From positions 1-18,087 of the forward strand of contig JAAOZY010000284.1 in assembly GCA_012274205.1 (NCBI GenBank): a stretch of 18,087 nt of DNA, read 5' to 3'. Below the pieces are notes generated by a model that saw only the letters and a program-made list of their open reading frames with translations, had not been told where the DNA came from and searched no databases. Shown here one piece after another: positions 1-6,149 of the stretch (position 1 is the stretch's first letter; each line of letters begins with the position of its first letter). The position numbers and the translations under genes are program-made. The stretch is from Betaproteobacteria bacterium (GTDB taxonomy: Bacteria; Pseudomonadota; Gammaproteobacteria; Burkholderiales; SG8-39).

Positions 1-1049
1 CCAGTTGAGGAAGGGCATGATCTTGTACAGCATCCCCATGATCACGGACAGGAACAGGCCCGGCAGGGCGAGCACGCCCAGCCACAAGGGCGCGCGCGCA
101 TGCTCGCCCAGCCGCGGCAGTGCCGCGAACAGCAGCGCGGACAGCGCCAGCACGAGCAGCGACAGCATGGCGCCGCGCCAGAATACGAGCGTGACGTCGG
201 CCTGGCGCCGCCGCCGGCGCGATTGCAGCCACAGCGTAACCGCGGCATAGACGCCGGCAAGCAGCATGCCGGCGCACAGCACGCCCGCCTGCCATGCCTG
301 CGCCTCGCCGAGGCCGGGCAGCAGCTGCAGCGACCACAAACCCAAGACCAGCAGCAGGCCCGCCGGCAGCAGGCGCGTCAGCCACAGCGGGTAGGCGGGC
401 GTGAGCTGGAACATCGGCACCACCAGGTAGGACACGCCGATCACCAGCATCAGCGCCCAGCCGCCCAGTCCCCAGGCGACGTGCACATTGATCAGCGTGA
501 GCAGCGACCAGACCGATTGCAGGTTCTCGTGCAGGCCCAGGGTGGCGGCCAGGGTCACGCCGAGCACCACCGTCACCAGCAGGCCGAACACCGCCAGGCG
601 CAGCACGTGTATGGGCATGCCGCGCGCGGGCGTGCGCAGCAGGGAAACCGCCATGACCGAGAGGAACAGGCCGAGCGCCGCGGCGAAGGCGAGCGCCGCC
701 GCAAGGAACAACAGCTGCTGCTCCAGCAGGAACGCGCTCGCGAGGAACACCGCGCCGGCGGTGATCAGCGGGTGCACCAGCGTCGCCACCAGGCGCGGCC
801 GCCAGATGTTCGCGCCCGCGACCACTGCCACGAACTGCAGCAGCGCGCCGCACATCACCTGCAGCATGAAGTCGACCACGATCAGATGGGTCATCGCCAG
901 CGCACCGGGCGCCCAGCGTGAGTCCAGCGCCGCCGGCCCCAGCCACGCGAGCACCAGTCCGGCTGCCGCGCCGACAGCGGCGCGGTCAGAAAGAAGCGGT
1001 AAGGCACCGATATCGGCGGCGCCTGCTCGAACGACAGGGTCGGCTGCAT
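1..1049 (-). CDS. Multi-pass membrane protein, 3' end missing, apparent frameshift near 974
   Basis: The ATG at 1049 directly follows the DUF2249 stop codon (TGA then ATG), so the gene is the third member of that operon. Frame one begins with MQPTLSFEQAPPISVPYRFF and continues LTAPL. At about 974 the frame shifts: the original frame stops at 891, while the +2 frame continues as a long hydrophobic protein to the left edge. Inserting one T into codon 26 (TCGG to TTCGG) restores LTAPLFGAAAGLVLAW. After the shift I see roughly nine hydrophobic segments and histidines in TH, VHPLITAG and NVHVAWGLGGW, which could bind haem or metal. The protein recalls divergent haem-copper oxidase subunit I-like or NnrS-like membrane proteins, but I cannot assign a family firmly. 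The frameshift may be a sequencing error or a real inactivation. An automatic caller might start instead at the internal ATG at 894. Confidence 0.6.
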
Positions 1050-1271
1050 TCAGGCTTTCTTGATGTGAATCCTGTTGCTGCCGTCGGGCTGGCGCTCGGA
1101 ACGGTGGCGGTAACCCCGGCGGTCGAGGATCGCATACAGCGGGTAGGGCTCGCAGTTCAGCAGCAGCACCAGTTCGCCGCCGGCAGGCAGGGTCGCGAGT
1201 TCCGCCACCGCCAGCTCCAGCGGTTCCGGCGGCTCCATGCCGCGGCCGTCGATCACGCGCGCTTCAGGCAT
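1050..1271 (-). CDS. DUF2249 domain protein (TusA/SirA-like fold)
   Basis: This 73-residue protein is essentially one DUF2249 domain. The N-terminal DGRGMEPPEPLE element is followed by a LPAGGELVLLLNCEPYPLYAIL core, which contains the family's 'PxPLY' signature, and a C-terminal strand ending NRIHIKKA. DUF2249 proteins have a TusA/SirA-like fold and often sit beside hemerythrins and denitrification or NO-related genes, but their biochemical role is not settled. The ATG at 1271 overlaps the last 8 bases of the hemerythrin gene, which implies translational coupling. The stop at 1050 abuts the next start codon. There is no cysteine in a TusA-like catalytic position (the only Cys is in the NCEP segment), so classical sulfur transfer is doubtful. 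Confidence 0.75.
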   Translation of the reverse strand: MPEARVIDGRGMEPPEPLELAVAELATLPAGGELVLLLNCEPYPLYAILDRRGYRHRSERQPDGSNRIHIKKA

Positions 1272-1716
1272 GCCCTTTTTCGAGCATGGCGTCCATGTTC
1301 GTACCGACGCGTTCGGCCTCCGCGCCCAGTGCCTGGTCGCACATCGGATAGAGGATATTCTCCTCCTTCATGTTGTGCTGCTGCATCAGCATCAGCAGGG
1401 TCTCGGCGGCGCCGGCGTAGCCTTCGCCATCGCGCGCGGCGCACGCCGCCTCGAGCTGCCCCAGCAGGGCGCGCATCTGCTCGTGCTCATGGCGCATCAT
1501 TTGCGTCGGGCCGGCGCTCATGCCGGTCGCCGCCTCGAACGCCGGGAACAGCAAGTCCTCCTCGGCGGCGAAGTGCGCCTGCATCTGCCCGTTGAAGCGT
1601 GCGAAGGCCGGTGCGGCCGCGGCCCAGTCGCCGCGCTGTACCGCCTCTTCCGCGGCGACGAACAGATCGTCGCAGTGGCGATGATGATCGGGCAGGATTT
1701 GGGTGGGATAGCTCAT
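1264..1716 (-). CDS. Hemerythrin HHE-domain protein
   Basis: This 150-residue four-helix-bundle protein carries hemerythrin-type iron ligands: DHHRHCD (His11, His12, His14), AHFAAEED (His48, Glu52), RHEHEQM (His76, His78) and QQHNMKEENILYP (His114 with Glu118/Glu119). The spacing fits a bacterial HHE cation-binding domain with a non-haem di-iron centre that could bind O2 or NO or act in iron and redox sensing. It is cytoplasmic, with no signal peptide. The ATG at 1716 has a GGAG Shine-Dalgarno at 1725-1728. The gene leads an operon with DUF2249 (8-bp overlap) and a multi-pass membrane protein. This context suggests a job in O2/NO handling or respiratory stress; the family is certain, the physiological role is inferred. 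Confidence 0.85.
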   Translation of the reverse strand: MSYPTQILPDHHRHCDDLFVAAEEAVQRGDWAAAAPAFARFNGQMQAHFAAEEDLLFPAFEAATGMSAGPTQMMRHEHEQMRALLGQLEAACAARDGEGYAGAAETLLMLMQQHNMKEENILYPMCDQALGAEAERVGTNMDAMLEKGHA

Positions 1717-1738
1717 GCGGGCGGCTCCGGAAAATCGA

Positions 1739-1751
1739 CCGGACTATCTTA
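1739..1751 (-). promoter_or_regulatory. Possible extended -10 promoter for the hemerythrin operon
   Basis: On the minus strand TGC precedes TAAGAT (1746-1751), an extended -10-like element about 30 bases upstream of the hemerythrin ATG. This would give a short leader containing the GGAG ribosome binding site. The -35 region is very GC-rich and unconvincing. I saw no FNR/NnrR-type TTGAT-N4-ATCAA palindrome nearby. Confidence 0.3.
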
Positions 1752-1864
1752 GCAGCGGCCGCCGCGGCAGACGCGCCCTACCTCCAAATTTCCACGCCGC
1801 TACTGCAGGGGTAGATCACCCGCCGCGGTGTAGGGTTTCTCTTCCCACCGAACTGAGAGGCCAT

Positions 1865-1922
1865 TTCAGAATTGCCGAAATTGCCTCCGATTTAGGGGAG
1901 CACGAGGGGAGATATCCCCTCG
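1865..1922. repeat. Intergenic palindromic repeat, copy A
   Basis: The 220-bp gap 1717-1936 between the hemerythrin operon and the lipoprotein gene contains TTCAGAATTGCCGAA (1865-1879) and then a perfect 8-bp stem, CGAGGGGA / TCCCCTCG, around a GATA loop (1903-1922). The first element recurs with one difference at 5651-5665. The GATATCCCCT half recurs at 5694-5703. The GAGGGGA/TCCCCTC stem recurs at 3787-3808 with a different loop. The stem could also act as a terminator for the lipoprotein gene, but it has no T-tract. I see no further gene in this gap. Confidence 0.5.
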
Positions 1923-1936
1923 CAATGAAATCAGCG

Positions 1937-2146
1937 CTAATACTTCACCGCCTCTTCTGTCCGCTCTGTTTTCTGCTGCGCCTGTTCCATCGACTTGCCG
2001 ATGTCCTGCTGCATCTGCTCCATGGTCTTCTTGCCCTGCTCGATTTCCTGCTTCTTCGCCGCGGCCACGGCTGCGGCAGTCGTTGCGGTGTCTACGCCGC
2101 AGCCCGCGAGAGCGGCAAGCGCAATGACGAGGATGATTGGCTTCAT
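1937..2146 (-). CDS. Small lipoprotein with a charged helical tail
   Basis: This 69-residue protein starts MKPIILVIALAALAGCG, a lipoprotein signal peptide with lipobox L13-A14-G15-C16. After processing, a mature chain of about 54 residues would be anchored by Cys16. The mature part is rich in Ala, Gln, Glu and Lys (for example KKQEIEQGKKTMEQMQQDIG), which predicts a long amphipathic helix or coiled coil similar in general character to Lpp-like or entericidin-like small lipoproteins, though I do not recognise the family. The ATG at 2146 is chosen over upstream in-frame starts because GGGAG lies just upstream and the signal peptide begins there. It lies 43 bp downstream of the DpgC-like gene and may be co-transcribed. 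Function unknown. Confidence 0.7.
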   Translation of the reverse strand: MKPIILVIALAALAGCGVDTATTAAAVAAAKKQEIEQGKKTMEQMQQDIGKSMEQAQQKTERTEEAVKY

Positions 2147-2189
2147 ATGGATACTCCCAGGTTGACCGGCGCGCTGGAAAACATGGAGA

Positions 2190-3626
2190 TCAGAGCTTGC
2201 GCGCCTTTGCGTTCCAGTGGCGTTCCAGATTGTGCACCAACTGCTCGCTGGTGTGGCAGAACGCCTGTTCGTAGGCGTAGGTCGCCATGTAGGCACGGAA
2301 GGTATCCAGCGGCTCGGACTGAATCCGGATCGCCTTGCGGTTGCCGCCGGCGCTGACCATGCCCGAGCCGAGGGCGTTCGCGAGGCACGCTTCCACCGCC
2401 TCGTCCAGACGCTCGCGCGCATGCACTTCGCTCACCAGCGTGCGCGCATCGGCATCGTCCACAGGAAACGTCTTGTCGAACATGATTGCCTCGCGCGCCA
2501 TGCGCTCGCCCATGAAGCGCGGCAGGCGCAGGTTGGCGCAGCCCGGGATGATGCCCTCCTTGCGCGCGGGCAGGTTGAAATACGCGCCGGACTCGGCGAT
2601 CACATAGTCCATGACCAGCAGCAGCTGGCAGCCGCCGCCGATGGCGAAGCCGTCGACCACGGCGAGCCAGGGCTTCTCCAGTGTCTGCTCCGGCTCTTCC
2701 GGGTGCAAGGCCATGCGGCCGGCCTCGTCGGTGGCGGCCAGGCCGCGGAACATCTTGTTCAGCAGGCCCATGTCGCGCGTGAGGTAGAACAGGTAGCTCT
2801 GCTTGCCCTGGTAGATGCGCGTGAGGTTGATGCCGGCCGAGAAGATACGCCTGCCCGCATATTTCGCATGCGCCACCGGCGCGCCGCGCAGCACGCCCAT
2901 GCGCAGGCCCGGATGCAGCAGGATCAGGTCGCAGGCCAGCTCCTGCGCGCCCAGGGTTTCATCGTCCTCGGCGTTGAGGTGGCGCGGATGATGGAAATAC
3001 AGATAGCCCGCGTCGCCCTTCGCCTCGAGATGTACCGCGCCCAGGTCGAGCTTGCCGCGCGACTGGAATTCCGCCAGGCGCTCGCGCGCCGCGGCGGTCG
3101 GCAGCAGCATCGCCGTGCACAGGTGCAAGCCTATGTCGCGTTCGCTCAGCAGTTGGCCGAAGAACAGTCCCTGATGGATTTCCAGCCCGTCCTTGTCCGC
3201 CTGCAGACTCATGCTTTCCTGGGCAAGTTCGGTCTGGGTCGGCAGGATTCCGGGCAGCAGTTCGGCGCCGGCGGCGGCCAGGTCCTCCAGGCGCAGGGCG
3301 CGCGTGCGCTGTGCCGTCAGGCTGTCGTAGATCGGGGTGCGATAGGCGCGGAAAAAGCCCCAGACGGCGTCGGCGAGCAAATGCGCGATCGCGTGGCCCG
3401 CAGCCTTTTCGTCGGCATTGCGCCGGGACTTGGGCGGCAGGCGCGCGAGCAACTCGCGGCCGCGGCGGCAGGCCTGGCCCATACGCGCGGCATCGGCGGG
3501 CAGCGATCCCGCCGCCGCAACGCGCGCGGCATCCAGCTCGCGCAGAAAGGACTGCGCCGCCGCCTCGGGCAGTCCGGCGCGCTGCAAGCGGCCGCTGCGC
3601 TCAGCTGCGGGTATCGGATCGATCAT
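2190..3626 (-). CDS. DpgC-like crotonase-superfamily protein (possible cofactor-independent acyl-CoA dioxygenase)
   Basis: This is a 478-residue protein with a helical N-terminal region (about 1-190) and a C-terminal crotonase fold. The domain order and motifs match DpgC, the cofactor-free (3,5-dihydroxyphenyl)acetyl-CoA 1,2-dioxygenase: LNAED (Glu220), RRIFSAGINLT (Ile266), YQGKQSYLFYLTRDMG (Arg284-Asp285), EKPWLAVVDGFAIGGGCQLLLV (Gly331, Gln334) and EGIIPGCANLRLPR. From memory of DpgC, Glu220, Ile266, Gly331 and Gln334 align with its Glu189, Ile235, Gly296 and Gln299. The DpgC Arg254 position appears to be Asp285, with Arg one residue earlier. No dihydroxyphenylglycine genes are nearby, so the substrate is unknown; hydration or isomerisation of an aryl-acyl-CoA is an alternative. 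I prefer the ATG at 3626, which has GAGG just upstream, over the GTG at 3659. Confidence 0.8.
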   Translation of the reverse strand: MIDPIPAAERSGRLQRAGLPEAAAQSFLRELDAARVAAAGSLPADAARMGQACRRGRELLARLPPKSRRNADEKAAGHAIAHLLADAVWGFFRAYRTPIYDSLTAQRTRALRLEDLAAAGAELLPGILPTQTELAQESMSLQADKDGLEIHQGLFFGQLLSERDIGLHLCTAMLLPTAAARERLAEFQSRGKLDLGAVHLEAKGDAGYLYFHHPRHLNAEDDETLGAQELACDLILLHPGLRMGVLRGAPVAHAKYAGRRIFSAGINLTRIYQGKQSYLFYLTRDMGLLNKMFRGLAATDEAGRMALHPEEPEQTLEKPWLAVVDGFAIGGGCQLLLVMDYVIAESGAYFNLPARKEGIIPGCANLRLPRFMGERMAREAIMFDKTFPVDDADARTLVSEVHARERLDEAVEACLANALGSGMVSAGGNRKAIRIQSEPLDTFRAYMATYAYEQAFCHTSEQLVHNLERHWNAKARKL

Positions 3627-3745
3627 ATTGCCTCGCAAATTGCATGGGGGGCCGCGCACTGCTCACCGGGGAGCGTATTCTGAGTCCGGCGAAACGCTGG
3701 CGCAAGCAGTCATTGGTGTCGCAAAATGCAGGTATCCCTTAGAAC

Positions 3746-3771
3746 CTGTTGCAAAATGATTTTTGCAACAG
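3746..3771. repeat. 26-bp perfect inverted repeat in the divergent intergenic region
   Basis: CTGTTGCAAAA (3746-3756) and its exact complement TTTTGCAACAG (3761-3771) flank a TGAT loop. A further half-like copy, TGTCGCAAAATG (3717-3728), lies exactly 30 bp upstream of TGTTGCAAAATG (3747-3758). The element sits between the divergent DpgC-like and sulfurtransferase genes. It could be a regulator operator, part of a dispersed repeat, or the remnant of an insertion-element end. Confidence 0.55.
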
Positions 3772-3786
3772 CCAATATAGTGGAGC

Positions 3787-3808
3787 ATGAGGGGACGTGT
3801 CCCCTCAT
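3787..3808. repeat. Intergenic palindrome, GAGGGGA/TCCCCTC stem, copy B
   Basis: ATGAGGGGAC and GTCCCCTCAT are exact complements separated by GT, forming a 10-bp perfect arm pair just upstream of the sulfurtransferase start. The GAGGGGA/TCCCCTC core is the same as in the stem at 1903-1922, but the loop differs (CGTG instead of GATA). Changing loops with a kept stem fits a short dispersed palindromic (REP-like) element better than an operator. Confidence 0.5.
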
Positions 3809-3828
3809 TTTGAAATGGATTCTTCGGC

Positions 3829-4686
3829 ATGCGATCGATGAAATTCACCACCCTCGTCAGCCCGGACGCCTTGGCGCAGCACCTGCGCGACCCGCACTGG
3901 GCGGTTTTCGACTGCCGCTTCGCTTTGACGCGCCCGCAATCCGGCCGCGCTGCCTATGTCAAATCGCACATTCCAGGCGCGCGCTATGCGCACCTAAACG
4001 AGGATCTGTCGGGTCCGATTACGCCCGCCAGCGGCCGCCATCCCCTGCCCGACCCGGCCGCACTCGCGCGCAAGCTCGGCCTGTGGGGTGTGGGCCCGGA
4101 CACGCAAGTCGTCGCCTACGATGACAGCTTCGGTGCAATGGCGGTGCGCCTGTGGTGGCTGCTGCGCTGGCTCGGCCATGACGCCGTCGCGGTGCTGGAT
4201 GGCGGCTTTCCGGCCTGGCAGAAGCAGGGGCGCGAGCTCACTGCCGAACTTCCGCAGCTCCACGCGGTCGAATTCAGTCCGCGACAGGACGACAGTCTGT
4301 GGGTGGACAGCAGTGCCGTGCTGGATGCGCTGCAGCGCGAACGCGTGCTCATCGACGCGCGCCAGGAGGAGCGCTACCTCGCGCTGATCGAGCCGTTCGA
4401 CAAAGTCGCCGGACATATTCCGGGCAGCGTGAATTCGCCATTCGAAGACAATCTGGACCTGCGCGGAAACTTCCTTACGCCGGAGGAATTGCGCGCGCAG
4501 TACGAGACGCTGTTGCGCGGTGCGCGACCCGGCGACGCTATCCACATGTGCGGCTCCGGCGTCACCGCCTGTCACAATCTGCTCGCGCTGGAAATAGCCG
4601 GATTGCCGGGCGGCAAGCTGTACGTCGGCTCCTGGAGCGAATGGATCAACGATCCATCGCGGCCGATATGGTCGAAGAAGCCGTAA
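3829..4686 (+). CDS. sseA: Thiosulfate/3-mercaptopyruvate sulfurtransferase (two-domain rhodanese)
   Basis: This is a 285-residue two-domain rhodanese. The inactive N-terminal domain (about 5-145) contains the DCRF and HIPGARYAHLNEDLSGP signatures. The catalytic C-terminal domain (about 155-280) contains the active-site loop MCGSGVTACHN with the persulfide-forming Cys241. The CGSGVTA loop is typical of 3-mercaptopyruvate sulfurtransferases, which move sulfur from 3-mercaptopyruvate to cyanide or thiol acceptors in the cytoplasm. Neither the ATG at 3829 nor the ATG at 3838 has a clear Shine-Dalgarno; family members usually begin near MKFTTLV, so 3838 is a good alternative start. The palindrome at 3787-3808 lies just upstream and could affect expression. 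The gene is followed on the same strand by the pirin gene after 86 bp. Confidence 0.9.
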   Translation: MRSMKFTTLVSPDALAQHLRDPHWAVFDCRFALTRPQSGRAAYVKSHIPGARYAHLNEDLSGPITPASGRHPLPDPAALARKLGLWGVGPDTQVVAYDDSFGAMAVRLWWLLRWLGHDAVAVLDGGFPAWQKQGRELTAELPQLHAVEFSPRQDDSLWVDSSAVLDALQRERVLIDARQEERYLALIEPFDKVAGHIPGSVNSPFEDNLDLRGNFLTPEELRAQYETLLRGARPGDAIHMCGSGVTACHNLLALEIAGLPGGKLYVGSWSEWINDPSRPIWSKKP

Positions 4687-4772
4687 CAGTAGTCATGCTG
4701 TTGCGGTCCGGCTCGACGGAGCGCGATCGGAATTCTTTCATCATTCGCTGTTAGATCCGAAAGGAAAGGCTC

Positions 4773-5642
4773 ATGGACACACGCGAACTGCAGCGCACCA
4801 TCGCATCGGCCGCGACCTCCGACGGCGCCGGCGTGAAACTGCGGCGCAGCCTGGGGCAATCGCCCCACACGCGCCTCGACCCGTTCCTGATGCTGGACGA
4901 GTTTTCGTCGTTCGACGCGAACGACTACATCGCCGGTTTTCCGGCGCATCCGCACCGCGGCTTCGAAACGGTCACGTATCTGCTCGACGGCCACATGCTG
5001 CACGAGGACCACCTGGGCAATCGCGGCGACCTGAAAAGCGGCGCGGTGCAATGGATGAGCGCCGGCCGGGGCATCATCCATTCGGAAATGCCGCAGCAGG
5101 AACGCGGGCGCATGCGCGGCTTCCAGCTGTGGATCAACCTGCCCGCGCGCGAAAAAATGAAACCGGCGGGCTACCGCGATATCGATCCTGCAGAAATCCC
5201 GGCGGTCGCGCTGCACGGAGGCGGCCGCGCCAAAGTCATCGCAGGCACGCTGCAGGTCGACGGGCAAAGCGTCGCCGGGCCGATTCAGGGTCTCGCCACC
5301 GAGCCGCTGTACCTCGACGTGGAGCTGCCCGCGGGCGCCGCGTTCACGCAGCCGGTCGCGCGCGGGCACAATGCTTTCATCTACGTTTTCGAGGGCAGCC
5401 TGACCGTTGGCGCGGCGGCGACGGGGCGCGCACTGGCCACGCACAGCGCCGGCGTGCTCGGCCCGGGGGATCTGACCGAAGTCGTGGCCGGTGCAGAAGG
5501 CGCGCGCTTCCTGCTGCTCGCGGGCAGGCCGCTGGGCGAACCAGTGGTGCAGCACGGCCCGTTCGTGATGAACACGCGCGAGGAAATCGAGCAGGCGATC
5601 AGGGATTACAACAGCGGCGAACTCACGCGCACGCCAGGCTAA
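4773..5642 (+). CDS. Pirin family protein (bicupin)
   Basis: This 289-residue pirin has two cupin domains. The N-terminal cupin (about 30-130) shows DPFLMLDEF, FPAHPHRGFETVTYLL and AGRGIIHSEMP. The expected metal ligands are all present: His59, His61, His103 and Glu105, matching the iron-binding set of human pirin and bacterial quercetinase-like pirins. The C-terminal cupin (about 165-270) includes HNAFIYVFEGSLTVG and the conserved GEPVVQHGPFVMNTREEI tail. The protein is cytoplasmic. Bacterial pirins vary in function (quercetin dioxygenation, regulation of central metabolism or redox sensing), and nothing here decides between them. The ATG at 4773 has an AAAGGA ribosome binding site. It lies between the sulfurtransferase and yggX genes, all on the same strand. 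Confidence 0.93.
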   Translation: MDTRELQRTIASAATSDGAGVKLRRSLGQSPHTRLDPFLMLDEFSSFDANDYIAGFPAHPHRGFETVTYLLDGHMLHEDHLGNRGDLKSGAVQWMSAGRGIIHSEMPQQERGRMRGFQLWINLPAREKMKPAGYRDIDPAEIPAVALHGGGRAKVIAGTLQVDGQSVAGPIQGLATEPLYLDVELPAGAAFTQPVARGHNAFIYVFEGSLTVGAAATGRALATHSAGVLGPGDLTEVVAGAEGARFLLLAGRPLGEPVVQHGPFVMNTREEIEQAIRDYNSGELTRTPG

Positions 5643-5650
5643 ACGGCCGA

Positions 5651-5703
5651 TTCGGAATTGCCGAACAGCCTGATTCCGGACCCTTGAAACCGGGATATCC
5701 CCT
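5651..5703. repeat. Intergenic palindromic repeat, copy C
   Basis: In the 141-bp gap between the pirin and yggX genes, TTCGG-AATTG-CCGAA (5651-5665, a 5-bp stem) differs at one base from 1865-1879. It is followed by the perfect 10-bp palindrome GGGATATCCC (5692-5701), whose GATATCCCCT extension (5694-5703) is identical to 1911-1920. The two parts are 43 bp apart here and 46 bp apart in copy A, so the whole unit of about 55 bp looks related. Confidence 0.45.
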
Positions 5704-5723
5704 ATTGCAGAAGGGACTCTTCG

Positions 5724-5752
5724 TCGAATTCGGCGCCGCCGTATGCGATAAA
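5724..5752 (+). promoter_or_regulatory. Possible yggX promoter
   Basis: TGC-GATAAA (-10 at 5747-5752, preceded by an extended TGN) lies 17 bp downstream of a weak -35 TCGAAT (5724-5729). It would start transcription about 25 bases before the yggX ATG. The -10 is reasonable but the -35 is poor. Confidence 0.3.
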
Positions 5753-5783
5753 ATGGCGCGGTGTATCGACTGGAGTCGTGGCA

Positions 5784-6056
5784 ATGGCAAGAATGGTGAA
5801 CTGCATCAAGCTCGGGCGCGAAGCCGAAGGAATGGATTTTCCGCCCTACCCGGGCGAACTGGGCAAGCGCATCTGGCAAAGCGTATCCAAGGAAGCCTGG
5901 CAGCAGTGGATCAAGCACCAGACCATGCTGATCAACGAAAACCGCCTCAACCTGGCCGACAGTGCCGCGCGCAAATACCTGGCCGAGCAGCTGGAGAAGC
6001 ATTTCTTCGGCGGCGGCGCCGACGTGGCGGCGGGATACGTCCCCCCGCGCAAGTAA
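5784..6056 (+). CDS. yggX: Fe(2+)-trafficking protein YggX
   Basis: The 90-residue protein matches the YggX family over its whole length: VNCIKLGREAEGMDFPPYPGELGKRI, then SKEAWQQWIKHQTMLINENRLNL, then a short C-terminal tail ending GYVPPRK. Cys7 corresponds to the conserved Cys7 of E. coli YggX. The family protects Fe-S clusters from oxidative damage and is linked to iron supply and repair in the cytoplasm. I choose the ATG at 5784, because TGGAG at 5771-5775 gives good spacing, over the GTG at 5778. It is the last plus-strand gene before the convergent TRAP operon. The length and motifs are normal. Confidence 0.96.
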   Translation: MARMVNCIKLGREAEGMDFPPYPGELGKRIWQSVSKEAWQQWIKHQTMLINENRLNLADSAARKYLAEQLEKHFFGGGADVAAGYVPPRK

Positions 6057-6079
6057 GCGCACCGGCAACGCCTCTTCGA

Positions 6080-6099
6080 GCCCGGGCTCACGCCCGGGC
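6080..6099. terminator. Hairpin between convergent yggX and dctM
   Basis: GCCCGGGC (6080-6087) and GCCCGGGC (6092-6099) are self-complementary copies around a TCAC loop, giving a strong 8-bp all-GC stem between two convergent stop codons. Neither strand has a T-tract, so it is at best a weak or assisted bidirectional terminator. Confidence 0.45.
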
Positions 6100-6149
6100 C
6101 GCAGGCATTGGTTACGGGGAGCAGCGTCCGTCCAGCTCTGCCCTCCGGC

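Noticed and set aside
100..921. 273-codon plus-strand open frame rich in Gln, Arg and His
   Set aside because: Antisense shadow of the hydrophobic membrane protein gene; low-complexity composition.
2217..3683. 488-codon open frame on the plus strand
   Set aside because: It is the antisense of the DpgC-like gene. Its translation is Gln/Arg/Ala-rich with no domain motifs, as expected from high GC third positions opposite a real gene.
3663..3851. 62-codon minus-strand open frame across the divergent gap
   Set aside because: It is built from the two palindromes and lacks a ribosome binding site; more likely repeat DNA than a gene.
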